This document shows positions 1 through 10,300 of a stretch of 64,000 bases of DNA, piece by piece. The notes under the pieces were generated by a model. It was not told the DNA's origin and made no database searches. It saw only the letters and a program-made list of their open reading frames with translations. This DNA is from Chitinophagaceae bacterium (lineage in GTDB: Bacteria; Bacteroidota; Bacteroidia; Chitinophagales; Chitinophagaceae): positions 1,798,001 through 1,862,000 of the forward strand of contig CP065012.1 of NCBI GenBank assembly GCA_016699815.1, read 5' to 3'. Both the position numbers and the translations under genes were made by a program. How positions within the stretch are numbered: the stretch's first letter is position 1; the number at the start of each line of letters is the position of its first letter.

Positions 1-182
1 ATGTTTGTATGGATATGTTAATGCTGGATATTACCGGTATTAATGCCGAAGAAGAAGATACCGTAATTGTATTTGGCGAGGATTTGCCCGTGTCACAAAT
101 TGCTCAATGGGCGGGTACAATTCCTTATGAAATATTGTGTGGAGTTTCTCAGCGGGTACGCAGGGTTTATTATGAAGAATAA
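1..182 (+). CDS. alr: Alanine racemase, C-terminal fragment
   Basis: Only the last 59 residues are in the window; the reading frame begins at base 3 and stops at TAA 180-182. The fragment reads VCMDMLMLDITG near its start and TIPYEILCGVSQRVRRVYYEE at its end. Both match the conserved C-terminal beta-domain of PLP-dependent alanine racemase (the 'CMD' segment and the 'TIPYEIL..IS.RV.R.Y' tail). The enzyme interconverts L- and D-alanine in the cytoplasm for peptidoglycan synthesis. In many Bacteroidota this domain is fused behind MurF; the fragment cannot show whether that is so here. The call is firm for the family, open for the fusion. Confidence 0.88.
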   Translation, partial: VCMDMLMLDITGINAEEEDTVIVFGEDLPVSQIAQWAGTIPYEILCGVSQRVRRVYYEE

Positions 183-251
183 TAAATTTTACTGCAATTT
201 TTTTGATAGCTAATTAACAGCTTTTACAACGGCAATAAAATCCAATCCACT

Positions 252-259
252 TATCTTTG
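252..259 (+). promoter_or_regulatory. Bacteroidota -7 box for lspA
   Basis: TATCTTTG matches the Bacteroidota sigma consensus TAnnTTTG. It lies 9 nt before the ATG at 269, implying a very short leader. No convincing -33 TTTG was seen at the expected distance. Confidence 0.6.
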
Positions 260-268
260 CCACCTGTT

Positions 269-967
269 ATGAAAAAGATTAATGTAGTTCTGCTTATTGC
301 GCTTATCCTCATTATAGACCAGACATTTAAAATCTATATTAAAACCAATTTTCCCCTCGATTCTACCCGTTATGTGGCCGGCAATTGGTTTCAACTGTAT
401 TTTGTAGAAAATCCCGGTATGGCCTATGGCTGGAAGTTTGGCGGAAACTGGGGAAAGATTGCCCTTACATTGTTTAGGATTATTGCCGTGGTTTTTGGTA
501 CCTGGTATTTGGGCAGCATCCTTAAAAAAAACTATAACAAAGGGTTTATCATTTGTGCAGCGCTTATTTATGCCGGAGCATTAGGCAACCTTATAGACTC
601 CTGTTTTTATGGCCTTATTTTTGACAAAGGCATGTTGTACAATCCACAACTCAATCACTATATTGGTTATGAAGGAATTGCACAGTTTTCAGCACAGGGT
701 TATGCTGGTTTTTTACATGGCAATGTAGTAGATATGTTATACTTCCCGGTTATTAACGGTCATTTTCCCGATTGGTTCCCGTTTTGGGGTGGAGAAGATT
801 TTGTATTTTTCAGGCCAATATTTAATATTGCAGATGCATCAATAAGTACTGGGGTAATTACAATATTGCTATTTCAAAAGCGTTTCCTAAAGCAGCAAAA
901 CCATAAAGAAACAGGCTCAACCGTAGAAACAACTGCAGTAGTAAACGATGAAACACAAGTATTATAA
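269..967 (+). CDS. lspA: Lipoprotein signal peptidase (signal peptidase II)
   Basis: Inner-membrane aspartyl protease that removes signal peptides from prolipoproteins after lipid attachment. The 232-residue protein has several hydrophobic helices and both catalytic aspartate motifs: GALGNLIDS (Asp about residue 110) and FNIADASIS (Asp about residue 189). HGNVVDMLYFP lies between them. It is longer than the roughly 165-residue E. coli enzyme; the extra length is a loop between the motifs and a polar C-tail, as in other Bacteroidota. I chose the ATG at 269 over an in-frame TTG at 257 because that TTG lies inside the -7 promoter box. The window encodes several lipoproteins that would be its substrates. 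Confidence 0.94.
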   Translation: MKKINVVLLIALILIIDQTFKIYIKTNFPLDSTRYVAGNWFQLYFVENPGMAYGWKFGGNWGKIALTLFRIIAVVFGTWYLGSILKKNYNKGFIICAALIYAGALGNLIDSCFYGLIFDKGMLYNPQLNHYIGYEGIAQFSAQGYAGFLHGNVVDMLYFPVINGHFPDWFPFWGGEDFVFFRPIFNIADASISTGVITILLFQKRFLKQQNHKETGSTVETTAVVNDETQVL

Positions 968-1002
968 TCATAAAAACATATCTTAGCCATAAAATTTAAT
1001 CA

Positions 1003-2080
1003 ATGAAATTTTTTAAAGCAATATTTTTTTTAGCCCTAGTGGGTACCCTGTATACCAGCTGTCAAAAAGAAACCAGTTACGAAGGTGGCGCAACTTCCAT
1101 ATCAAGTGGCAGTTTAAAATCCGGAGGATCGGGTGATTGCCTGCCCAGCAATGTAAACGGGCTTTATAAAGTAGGCGTAACCTTAAACACTTCTAACTAT
1201 ATAGATGTAACCGTAAATGTAACTACTGCAGGTTCTTATGTTGTAAAATCTGATACGGTAAATGGGATTTATTTTAGGGGGTGTGGGTGTTTTTCAGGCA
1301 ACGGGCAACCAGGTAATTCGATTAACAGGAGGCGGTAGGCCCACATTGGCCCAGTTGAATGAATTGACCATTAAATATAACGGCAGTATTTGTAAAATTG
1401 GTATTAATTCAATTGATGCAACCACTCCCGAAGCAGAATTTCAACTCAATGGCAGCCCTGCAAATTGTACAGGATATACCGTAAATGGCAATTATGTTGC
1501 AGGCACTACACTTACGGCAGCCAATACCTTATCATTTATGGTTAATGTAACGGCTCCAGGAACTTATAGCCTTTCAGTACCAAGCGTTAACGGGGTAATA
1601 TTTACCGGTAGCGGATATTTTGCAGCAATAGGCCCTCAAACGGTTACCTTAAGTGGTTTTGGCACACCCGCCCAACCTGGAATAGTAACTGCAGATGTAG
1701 CCACACTAAGCCTTTCTACTAAATGTAGTTTTATATATACTATTATACCTTCGGGCGGTAATTTAAATGCAACATTTACCATGGCTGGTGCTGGAAGTGC
1801 CTGTGCCAATTTTTCAACTGCCGGAACTTTTACACCCGGTACGCCAATGAATGGTACCAATACAGCAACTGTAGATGCCATTGTAACCGGAACTGGAATA
1901 TATACTGTTGCCAGCAATACGGTAAATGGGGTAACTTTTGTGGCATCGGGAAACTTTACACTAACCGGAACCAGGGCTGTTACTTTAACGGCTATTGGTA
2001 CACCGGCAGCAGCAGGTACATTTACTTTTTCGGTAACCGGTGGCAGCAGCACCTGTACTTTTGATTTAACTTTTAACTAA
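1003..2080 (+). CDS. Repeat-containing lipoprotein, frameshifted
   Basis: Unrecognised exported protein of about 358 residues if repaired. The N-terminus is a lipoprotein signal with lipobox LYTSC (Cys at about residue 20). The rest is at least three tandem repeats of about 85-100 residues, each with N-G-x-Y-x-x-G, a V.VTxxGxY stretch, VNGxxF, a VTLxGxGTP-like strand and a Cys near the end, suggesting beta-sandwich domains. The frame breaks at a run of five G (1277-1281). Removing one G joins ...VNGIYFRG to VGVFQATGNQVIRL, and the repeat pattern then continues without a gap. The indel may be a sequencing error. Function unknown; a surface or periplasmic binding role is only a guess. Confidence 0.75.
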
Positions 2081-2087
2081 TAGAAAT

Positions 2088-2122
2088 AAAAAAAGGCAGT
2101 TAATTTTAACTGCCTTTTTTTT
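2088..2122. terminator. Bidirectional intrinsic terminator
   Basis: GGCAGTTAA/TTAACTGCC stem (2095-2114) flanked by an A-run on the left and eight T on the right. It sits between the convergent lipoprotein gene and fumC and can serve both strands. Confidence 0.85.
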
Positions 2123-2132
2123 GGGTATCATT

Positions 2133-3531
2133 TTATATTTTTCCTACCATTTTTGCAGGTACAACCCATTCATCAAATTCTTTTGCTGTAAGATAGCCAA
2201 GTTTTAACGCCATTTGTTTTAGGGTAGTTCCTTCTTTATGGGCTTTTTGTGCAATTTCTGCAGCTTTGTAATAGCCAATTTTGGGGTTTAAAGCCGTAAC
2301 CAGCATTAGCGAATTATCCAAATGCTTTTTAATATTGGCTTTAATAGGTTCAATGCCAACAGCACATTTATCGTTAAAAGAAACACAACCCTCCCCAATT
2401 AATCTTGCGCTATGGAGAAAATTATAAATCATCACTGGTTTAAATACGTTGAGTTCAAAATGGCCATTGCTTCCGCCGATGCTTATGGCCACATCATTGC
2501 CCATTACCTGTGCTGCAATCATGGTTAATGCTTCACATTGCGTTGGATTTACTTTGCCGGGCATAATAGATGAGCCGGGTTCATTATCCGGAATAAAAAT
2601 TTCACCAATGCCGCTGCGTGGGCCGCTGCTTAATATCCTTATATCATTTGCAATTTTCATTAAACTCACGGCAACGGTTTTTAAAGCGCCATGGGCTTCC
2701 ACAATAGCATCATGGGCTGCCAATGCCTCAAATTTATTTTCTGCAGTTTTAAAAGGCAGGCCGGTGAGTTTGGCAATATGTTTTGCCACATTTACATCAT
2801 ATTTTGGCGGCGTGTTAATACCAGTGCCAACTGCAGTGCCGCCTAGGGCAAGCTCACCTAAATGCGGCAATGCGTTTTTTATTGCCCTTAATCCATGGTC
2901 AAGCTGAGATACATATCCGCTAAACTCCTGGCCCAGTGTAAGCGGTGTTGCATCCATAAAATGGGTACGGCCTATTTTTACAATTTTATTAAAAGCCCTT
3001 GCCTTTTTTTTGCAAAGTGTTGCGTAGCCGGGTAATTCCGGGTATACTATTTTCTATTAAAACTTTATAGGCAGCAATATGCATTGCCGTAGGAAAAGTA
3101 TCGTTGCTGCTCTGGCTCTTATTTACATCATCATTGGGGTGGAGGTATTTTTCTTTATCGGTAAGTTTGCCACCGTTAAGTACATGTCCACGGTAGGCTA
3201 TTACTTCGTTTACATTCATGTTGCTTTGTGTGCCACTACCCGTTTGCCATACAACCAATGGAAAATAATCATTCAGCTTTTCGTCTAAAATTTCTTTGCA
3301 CACTTTTCCAATAAGGTCAGCCTTTTTTTTGGGCAATACACCGGCTTCGCAATTGGTTATTGCTGCCGCATGTTTTAAATAGGCAAATGCCCTAATAATT
3401 TCCCGTGGCATTTTATTGATGTCCTGTGCAATTTTAAAGTTATCAATGCTGCGCTGAGTTTGTGCGCCATAATAGGCTTTTACCGGTACTTTTACCTCGC
3501 CCATGGTATCTTTTTCTATCCTGTACTCCAT
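2133..3531 (-). CDS. fumC: Class II fumarate hydratase, frameshifted
   Basis: Cytoplasmic TCA-cycle enzyme interconverting fumarate and malate. The N-terminal part has [16 protein letters not shown], the substrate-loop [13 protein letters not shown] and [11 protein letters not shown]. The C-terminal part has the superfamily signature [16 protein letters not shown]. The two parts are in different frames. The break is at an 8-base T-run on the plus strand (3004-3011). With seven bases the protein reads ...[25 protein letters not shown], restoring about 465 residues, the normal family length. Because the enzyme is otherwise perfectly conserved, an error in the homopolymer is more likely than a true pseudogene. 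A -7 box lies 28 nt upstream of the start. Confidence 0.92.
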
Positions 3532-3559
3532 AATAATTGAAAATTTTATTTTGCTGCTG

Positions 3560-3567
3560 CAAATATA
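3560..3567 (-). promoter_or_regulatory. -7 box for fumC
   Basis: On the minus strand this reads TATATTTG (TAnnTTTG consensus), 28 nt upstream of the fumC ATG at 3531. Confidence 0.5.
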
Positions 3568-3738
3568 CGCTGAAAAAAAATGGTTCTATTTCCCATAGAG
3601 GCAGCAGGCAAATTGCTATCCGGGTTGGCAAATTGATAAATTTAAGATTTTTTAAATTTGCATTGTGCATTTCATTTTTAACAACGCTTATATAAACTAA
3701 TCAGAATAATGGCGTTCTTATGTTATAAATGGGCTTTT

Positions 3739-3746
3739 TAATTTTG
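3739..3746 (+). promoter_or_regulatory. -7 box for the NlpC/P60 lipoprotein
   Basis: TAATTTTG, five bases before the ATG at 3752. This supports that ATG as the true start and implies a near-leaderless transcript. Confidence 0.55.
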
Positions 3747-3751
3747 CGACT

Positions 3752-4295
3752 ATGAAGGTTAAATTCTTTATACTATGTTTTTTATTTGCTTGGTTATTTT
3801 TGATAAGTTGTAACAGTACTAAAAAAGTCAACTATTAATGGCCCTGCGGCTAAACCGGCAAAAGTATCTTCTAAAGCAAGGGTGTTTTTAAGACCTTTGA
3901 AAATTGATCGCAATGAGCTGGTACGTTATGCTAAAACTTTTTTGGGCACACCGTATAAATATGGTTCGGTAGATCCGGGCCGGGGTTTAGATTGCTCGGG
4001 ATTTGTGTATCTGGTATTTAAAAATTTTAAAGTAAAGCCACCCAGGGTTTCTAAGGATTATACTTATGAGGGTGTGGAAATAAGCCTTAAAGATGCCAGG
4101 CCCGGCGATATTATTTTATTTACCGGTTCCAATAATAAATCAGGCATTGTGGGCCATATGGGTATTATTACAGAAAATAAAAGGAAGTTAAAATTTATCC
4201 ATGCTGCTAGCGGAAATGATATTGGTGTGATAATAAGTGATTTTGAGGGCTATTATAAAATTCATTTTGTAAAAGTAATCCGGGTACTCATTTAG
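3752..4295 (+). CDS. NlpC/P60 family lipoprotein (cell-wall peptidase), frameshifted
   Basis: Predicted periplasmic cysteine peptidase acting on peptidoglycan stem peptides, about 180 residues. The start at 3752 gives a lipoprotein signal ending in lipobox LISC. The NlpC/P60 domain follows, with catalytic Cys in GLDCSGFVYLVF, His in GHMGII and a third polar residue (His) in IHAASGN. The signal and the domain are in different frames. The break is in a six-A run (3821-3826); removing one A gives ...CNSTKKSTINGPAAKP and continues into the domain. A GTG at 3882 would start an in-frame version without a signal, but this is less plausible. The domain call is solid; the exact bond cleaved is not known. 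Confidence 0.85.
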
Positions 4296-4331
4296 AGAAA
4301 ATAAGTTTTATAAAATACAGCAGCAATACTG

Positions 4332-7300
4332 TTAATCTGCTGATGTGGCAGAAACGGCCCTGCTCATTTTGTTTAAAAAATTATAAAGCTCCTGCATGTT
4401 GTTGATATCACTCACTATGAGGATGCCGTTTTTACCTACTTGTTTTAATTGGGCTTTATTGGTTCCGGTTTGTAAAAAATGCAATATGCCATTAAAAGTA
4501 CCACTTTGAAAATAAGGGCTTTCAGGGTTGCCCACAAAAAAACATTTGAGGTTATTGTTTCTCAAAAGCATTTTTTCAAAACCCATGTCCACGGCCAGTT
4601 TACGGCTGCGTACAGTAGTGAATAAATCTTCTGCCTGCGGTGGAACCGGCCCAAAGCGGTCGTTCAGTTCATGATGAAAAGCCATTAGTTCTTCTTCTGT
4701 TTCACAATTATCAAGCCTGGAGTAAAGGCTTAGCCTTTCGGTAATGCTTTCAACATAACAGTCCGGTAGCAATATTTCCAAATCGGTATCTATGGTACAG
4801 TCCGATACAAAGTTGTCCTGCTGCTGAATTTCTTCTTTAAAAATTTCCCTGAATTCTTTTCGCTTTAATTCCTTAATGGCTTCATCGAGTATTTTGTGGT
4901 ACATTTCAAAACCAATTTCGGTAATAAAACCACTTTGCTCACCGCCCAATAAATTACCAGCGCCCCTTATATCGAGGTCTCTCATTGCAATTTGAAAACC
5001 GCTTCCCAAATCACTGTACTGCTCAAGGGTTGTTAAGCGTTTGCGGCTGTCCTGCGTAAGCGTACTCATAGGTGGCGCCACCAAATAACAAAAGGCTTTT
5101 TTATTACTGCGGCCTACCCGGCCACGCAACTGGTGCAAATCACTTAATCCAAACTGGTGAGCATTATTGATAATTATGGTGTTTACATTGGGGATGTCTA
5201 CGCCGCTTTCAACAATATTTGTACAAATAAGCACATCGTATTTATGGTCTATAAAATCCAGTATGGTATCTTCCAGTGTATTGATTTCTTTGCCTGATGC
5301 GCTGTTGTTGCTCATTTGCCCATGGGCAAAAGCAATACTTAAATCGGGGCAAAGGCCTTGTATAAGTGTTTTCATTTCTGCAAGCCCTTTTACCCTGTTA
5401 TGAATAAAAAATACCTGGCCGCCCCTTTCTGTTTCATAATAAATAATATCCCTTATTACGTCTTCATTAAAAACCATCACTTCGGTTTGTATGGGCTGGC
5501 GATTGGGTGGTGGCGTATTAATAATGCTTAAGTCCCTTGCGCCCATAAGGCTAAACTGCAATGTTCTGGGAATAGGAGTTGCAGTGAGGGTAAGGGAATC
5601 AACCGTAGTGCGTAATAGTTTTAATTTTTCTTTTGCAGCAACGCCAAATTTTTGTTCTTCATCAATAATCATTACCCCCAAATTTTTAAACTTCACTTCT
5701 TTACCCAATAAAGCATGTGTGCCAATGATAATATCAATTTTACCTTCTTCCAGTTGTTTAAGAGTTTCTTTTTTTTCTTTGGATGATTTAAAGCGGTTTA
5801 TAAAATCAACAGTTGCCGGAAAATCGGCCAGCCTGTCGCTAAAAGTTTTGTAATGCTGGTAAGCCAAAATTGTTGTGGGCACCAGTACGGCTGCCTGCCT
5901 GCTGTCGCATACGGTTTTAAATGCCGAGCGGATGGCAATTTCTGTTTTACCAAAACCCACATCGCCGCAAATGAGCCTGTCCATCGGCGCTTCTTTTTCC
6001 ATATCTTTTTTTACATCTTCGGTGGCTTTTGCCTGGTCGGGGGTATCTTCAAAAATAAAGCTGGCTTCCAGTTCTGTTTGCAGGTAGTTATCGGGGCTGT
6101 GTGCAAAACCCACCTGGCTTTTTTCGCTCGGCATATAATTTAATAAGATCAGATGCAATATCTTTTACCTGCTTTTTTGTTTTTTCTTTAAGCTTGTTCC
6201 ATACATCGCTTCCCAGTTTATTCATTTTTGGAATGCTGCCTTCTTTGCCGCTGTACTTGCTTATTTTATGCAAGGATGAAATATTTACATAAAGCAGGTC
6301 GCCATCTTTATACTGGATGCGTACGGCCTCTTGTAGTTTTCCGCTGGCATCAATTTTTTGCAAACCGCTGTACACGCCTACGCCATGATCAATGTGAGTT
6401 ATATAATCCCCCGGCTGCAACTCCTTAATGTTTTTAAAGTGAGGGCTTTGTTTTTGTTAAAAGCCTGTTTCACTTTGTATTTATGATAGCGCTGAAATAT
6501 CTGGTGGTCGGTATAGCAAACCAGTTTTAGGGCATGGTCAACAAACCCTTCATGTATAGAAACGGGTATGGGCGTAATTTGTAGTTCGGCTTTCAGGTCG
6601 CTGAAAATGCTGTGCAACCTTTCTAACTGCCTGGCTTGGTCGGCAAAAATAAAAATATTGTATTGGTTTTTTTCGTGCTCCTGCAAGTCTTTTATGAGCA
6701 TGGAAAAATTGCGGTTAAAAGCCGGTTGTGGCGCAGTATTAAAAAGTATTTTTTGAGCGGAACCGTTAAATGAAGTTTTTTTTCCAAACTCAATAATATG
6801 TTTTTGTATGAGCTGCTGCTCCAATAACCTGGCCGAAATAAAATCGCCTTTAGAGGCAGGTTGTTCCTTCTTTACTTCAAAAGTTTCCGGAATATTATTT
6901 TGATCAAACGGTTCATGGCTTTTGCCCAGGAGGAAAACATCCATTTCTTCTTCCATTTGCTCCAGCCTTTCTTTTACATAAGCCCAGTCTTCTATCCACA
7001 ACACAGTATTAGAAGGTAAAAACTCAAGCAGCGAAACTTTTTCCGTGGCTTCAAACTGTGTATCAATATTGGGTATGATGTTTACCTGCAGTAATTTTCT
7101 TTCGCTCAGCTGGGTTTCGGGGTTAAAAATGCGAATGCTATCTACCTCCTTTCCAAAAAGTTCAATACGATAGGGTTTTCATTACCGAAAGAATAAATAT
7201 CTACAATGCCTCCTCTAATGGCAAATTGGCCTGGTTCGTAAACAAAATCTGTTTTTTCAAATCCATAATTAACACATTTTTCTAGCAGCGCATCAATATC

Positions 7301-7762
7301 CAGTTCTTCTGCTTGTTGAATATGAATCGTATTTTCAAAAAGCGTATTTGAAAGCACTACTTTTTCAAAAAGCGCATCTGCATGGGTTACTAATATTTTT
7401 TTATTTCCCCCTGATGCAATTTTAGTAAGCGCTTCGGTGCGCAACATGATATGGCTGCTGTTTACCTGCGAAAAATTTTTTTTGTTTTTGAAAGATGAGG
7501 GGAAATATAAAATTTCCAACGTACCGGTAATATTCTGCAGGCTGTTTTGAAAGTAAGCAGCATCTTCTGCTTCTTTTACTATAACGAGGTGGTTTTGTGC
7601 GGTTGTTGAACTTTCGGCAACAGCAGCTAAAATAAACTGGGAAACACTGCCATAAGTTCCGGCAAGATGTATCTGTTGCGGATGGGGCAATACAATACTT
7701 TCCGCTATTTGTAAACAGCGGGGGTCGCTAGTAAAAAAATTCATCAACACACCCAGGTTCAT
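4332..7762 (-). CDS. mfd: Transcription-repair coupling factor Mfd, frameshifted three times
   Basis: ATP-driven translocase that removes stalled RNA polymerase at DNA lesions and recruits UvrABC. All domains are present in order: an N-terminal UvrB-like region, the polymerase-interacting CarD-like domain (QPGDYITHIDHGVGVYSG), Walker A GDVGFGKTE, DEEQ box, helicase motifs (LTATPIPRTLQ, HQLRGRVGR) and a C-terminal TRCF domain. Total length is about 1,140 residues, as expected. Three single-base breaks lie near 7173-7175 (missing C; restores NPYRIELFGKEVDSIR), 6425-6426 (missing A; restores TLKELQPGDY) and 6119-6124 (extra A; restores AERKSQVGFAH). Three scattered small indels in a conserved gene point to sequence errors. 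The start may be 7762 or the ATG at 7744. Confidence 0.93.
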
Positions 7763-7769
7763 GCAATTG

Positions 7770-7777
7770 CAAAGATA
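7770..7777 (-). promoter_or_regulatory. -7 box for mfd
   Basis: Minus-strand TATCTTTG, 7 nt upstream of the ATG at 7762. Confidence 0.55.
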
Positions 7778-7956
7778 AGGGTTGAAAAAAACTATTTTAG
7801 CGATATACTAATTTTATAAAACCGCATTTTGTAATATTTATGGAAGAGAAAACCGCTTTTTGATATAATCTTTATTGAACCTGCTTTTTTAGCATTGGTT
7901 TTCTTTACCATATAGTACAAACTCACTTTTCATTTATTATTATGGATAATTTTTGT

Positions 7957-7964
7957 TAACTTTG
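7957..7964 (+). promoter_or_regulatory. -7 box upstream of the short ORF
   Basis: TAACTTTG, 13 nt before the ATG of the 33-codon ORF at 7978. No clear -33 element. It suggests a transcript running through the short ORF, the hairpin at 8081-8115 and possibly the rnk-like gene. Confidence 0.45.
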
Positions 7965-7977
7965 TATCCATTTTATA

Positions 7978-8079
7978 ATGAAACAGTATTTATATAAGCC
8001 TGCAATAGTTACTGCAACTCAAAGTTGTTGCGGCTTGCTGTGTTCATTCATTAATAGTAGTAAAGCCTTCATCAGTTAA
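7978..8079 (+). CDS. Short Cys-Cys ORF, possible leader peptide
   Basis: A 33-codon ORF with a -7 box just upstream. The peptide runs MKQYLYKPAIVTATQSCC and then GLLC, with adjacent cysteine codons near the middle. The TAA stop (8077-8079) is separated by one base from a hairpin, CCCTCCG (8081-8087) paired with CGGAGGG (8109-8115), with a 21-nt loop. A short ORF ending at the foot of a hairpin is the layout of a translation-coupled attenuator. There is no U-tract after the hairpin, and the next gene (rnk-like) has no known link to cysteine. No homologue recognised. The interval 7778-7956 upstream shows nothing else recognisable. Confidence 0.35.
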   Translation: MKQYLYKPAIVTATQSCCGLLCSFINSSKAFIS

Positions 8080-8220
8080 GCCCTCCGTTTAGTTTTATTT
8101 TTTTGAAGCGGAGGGTTAATCGTTACAATTAAATTTTTTTTTAACCTTGGTATTGTTGCCTGGTACTTTAGTATTTATACTTAACTATCCATGCATAAAT
8201 GTCCATAAATTTTTTATTAT

Positions 8221-8593
8221 GAAACCAATAATAAGCAACACAGACTACAAAGTGCTAAAAACATTAATTGCCAACTGCCCGGCAGATTTTAAAACCATAG
8301 AAATAGGTAAATTAGTTACCGAACTGGAAAGGGCCGATAAAGTTGACGATAATGAACTGGCTTTGGATATCATCAAATTAAACTCCAGCTTTGTGGTAGA
8401 AGATACCGGGGCAAAAAAAGCCTGGTCGCTAAAACTCACATTGCCACAGGAAGCAGATGTAAGGCAACAAAAATTATCGGTATTTTCACCTTTAGGCGTA
8501 GCTTTATTAGGATTTAAAAAAGGAATGACCATACAATGGCAGTTGCCTGGTGGTTTAAAAAACCTAAAAATCCTTAACGTTATAAATGCTTAA
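8221..8593 (+). CDS. Rnk/GreA-GreB C-terminal domain protein
   Basis: 124-residue cytoplasmic protein. Its C-terminal half, LSVFSPLGVALLGFKKG followed by QWQLPGG, matches the GreA/GreB C-terminal FKBP-like fold as found in Rnk (regulator of nucleoside diphosphate kinase). Its N-terminal half, with IEIGKLVTELERADKV, matches the short Rnk-type coiled coil. These proteins contact RNA polymerase near the secondary channel. It lacks the long acidic-tipped coiled coil of true GreA, so transcript cleavage is not expected. I prefer the ATG at 8221 to one at 8147 because the extra N-terminus is unlike the family. The next gene starts 9 nt downstream and is probably co-transcribed. Confidence 0.72.
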
Positions 8594-8602
8594 TAGACTT
8601 AT

Positions 8603-10216
8603 ATGAGACGCAATTTTGTTTTGCTTTCTACATTACTTATAGTAGTTACCCTGTTATTTGCTATTTATCTTTCACCCAACTGGTATGTGGTGCTGGGTAT
8701 AATATTTTTGCTTACCCTATTGGGATATTACGATATGTTTCAAAAAAAACATTCGGTAATGCGTATTTACCCGGTGCTGGGAAGGTTGCGTTTTTTAATG
8801 GAAGAATTGCGCCCTAAGATATATCAATATTTTATTGAGTCGGATATTGATGGAAGGCCAATAAACAGGATAGACCGTTCAACCATTTACCAGCGCTCGA
8901 AACAGGAAAACGATACCATGCCTTTTGGCACCCAACTGGATGTTTATGCAGATGGTTATGAGTGGGTTTGCCATTCTATGGCGCCAAAGGATTTTAAAAA
9001 ATTAGAACAAGACCCCAGGGTGATGATTGGCAATAAAGAATGCAGCCAACCCTATTCTTGCAGTATCTATAATATTGCTGCAATGAGTTATGGTGCATTA
9101 AGCGCAAATGCAGTAGAGGCCATGAATGCCGGGGCAAAAATTGGCGGCTTTGCCCATAATACCGGCGAAGGCGGCATTAGTAACCATCACCTAAAACATG
9201 GCGGCGATATTATTTGGCAAATAGGTACAGGATATTTTGGCTGCCGCACCGAAGATGGAAATTTTGATGACGAGTTGTTTCAGCAAAAAGCACAATTGCC
9301 GCAGGTAAAAATGATTGAAATAAAAATTTCTCAAGGCGCCAAACCCGGCCATGGAGGTATTTTACCTGCATCAAAAAATTCTCCTGAAATTGCAGCCATC
9401 AGGCATATAAAGCCGCATACTTTGGTAGAATCCCCACCTTACCATAAGGCATTTAGTACGCCAAAAGAACTCATTCAATTTATAAACAAACTCCGCCAGC
9501 TTTCCGGCGGAAAACCGGTAGGCTTTAAATTATGTATTGGCCATAAAAGTGAGTTTATAGCCATTTGTAAAGCCATGATGGAAGCAAATAGCTATCCAGA
9601 TTTTATAACGGTGGATGGTGCTGAAGGCGGAACCGGTGCAGCGCCACAGGAATTTTCAAATTATGTGGGAGCGCCTTTATTGGATGGATTGGATTTTGTA
9701 CATAATATCCTCACCGGTTTATCTATTCGCCAGCATATTAGAATATTGGCTTCTGGAAAAATACTCACCGGCTTCCATATTATACGTGCCATGGCACTGG
9801 GCGCCGATGTATGCTATACGGCAAGGGCAATGATGATGGCAGTGGGCTGCATACAGGCTTTGCTTTGCAATACTAATAAATGCCCGGTTGGCGTGGCTAC
9901 ACAAGATACTAAGCTCACAGTAGGGCTTGTAGTAGATGATAAAAAACAGCGGGTAGCCAATTTTCATAGGAATACCATTAAAAGTGTGGTGGAATTATTG
10001 GGCGCTTCCGGTTTGGAACGTAAGGAAAATATTACCCGATCCCATATTTACCGCAGGGTTTCTTTTCAATCTATGGCTACTTATGAAGAAATATTTCCTT
10101 CATATGCTGCAGGCTCATTTTTAACCGTAGTGCCGGATAGATACAAGCAAGATTTTAAAGTAGCAAATGCAGATTACTGGGGCTTTCCCAATATTGGGAG
10201 TTGGAGCCACCAGTAA
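8603..10216 (+). CDS. FMN-binding glutamate synthase family protein
   Basis: 537 residues. Two hydrophobic segments at residues 1-45 anchor it in the membrane. The rest is the FMN-binding TIM barrel of the glutamate synthase large subunit: GEGGIS, KISQGAKPGHGG, TVDGAEGGTGAAPQEF and ILASGKI. The 3Fe-4S cysteines have the C-x5-C-x4-C spacing of GltB (GCIQALLCNTNKCPVGVATQD). There is no amidotransferase (PurF-like) domain and no GXGXG domain, so it is a stand-alone synthase domain rather than full GltB. Its physiological substrate and electron partner are unknown. The gene lies 9 nt after the rnk-like gene. Confidence 0.88.
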   Translation: MRRNFVLLSTLLIVVTLLFAIYLSPNWYVVLGIIFLLTLLGYYDMFQKKHSVMRIYPVLGRLRFLMEELRPKIYQYFIESDIDGRPINRIDRSTIYQRSKQENDTMPFGTQLDVYADGYEWVCHSMAPKDFKKLEQDPRVMIGNKECSQPYSCSIYNIAAMSYGALSANAVEAMNAGAKIGGFAHNTGEGGISNHHLKHGGDIIWQIGTGYFGCRTEDGNFDDELFQQKAQLPQVKMIEIKISQGAKPGHGGILPASKNSPEIAAIRHIKPHTLVESPPYHKAFSTPKELIQFINKLRQLSGGKPVGFKLCIGHKSEFIAICKAMMEANSYPDFITVDGAEGGTGAAPQEFSNYVGAPLLDGLDFVHNILTGLSIRQHIRILASGKILTGFHIIRAMALGADVCYTARAMMMAVGCIQALLCNTNKCPVGVATQDTKLTVGLVVDDKKQRVANFHRNTIKSVVELLGASGLERKENITRSHIYRRVSFQSMATYEEIFPSYAAGSFLTVVPDRYKQDFKVANADYWGFPNIGSWSHQ

Positions 10217-10288
10217 GAAAAGCAATTGAACTGAGTATAATATTTGTTTTTTTTTGACACGTTCATTATCGTTTTTTACTTTCATAAT

Positions 10289-10296
10289 TACCTTTG
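10289..10296 (+). promoter_or_regulatory. -7 box for the class III aminotransferase
   Basis: TACCTTTG, four bases before the ATG at 10301. It fixes that ATG as start and implies a leaderless message. Confidence 0.6.
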
Positions 10297-10300
10297 CAAT

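Noticed and set aside
1636..2052. Long open frame opposite the repeat lipoprotein
   Set aside because: It is antisense to a repeat region with periodic codon use, has low-complexity Val/Pro content and no start signal; a shadow of the real gene.
4332..7762. mfd as a genuine pseudogene
   Set aside because: All catalytic motifs are intact and each break is one base; sequence error is simpler.
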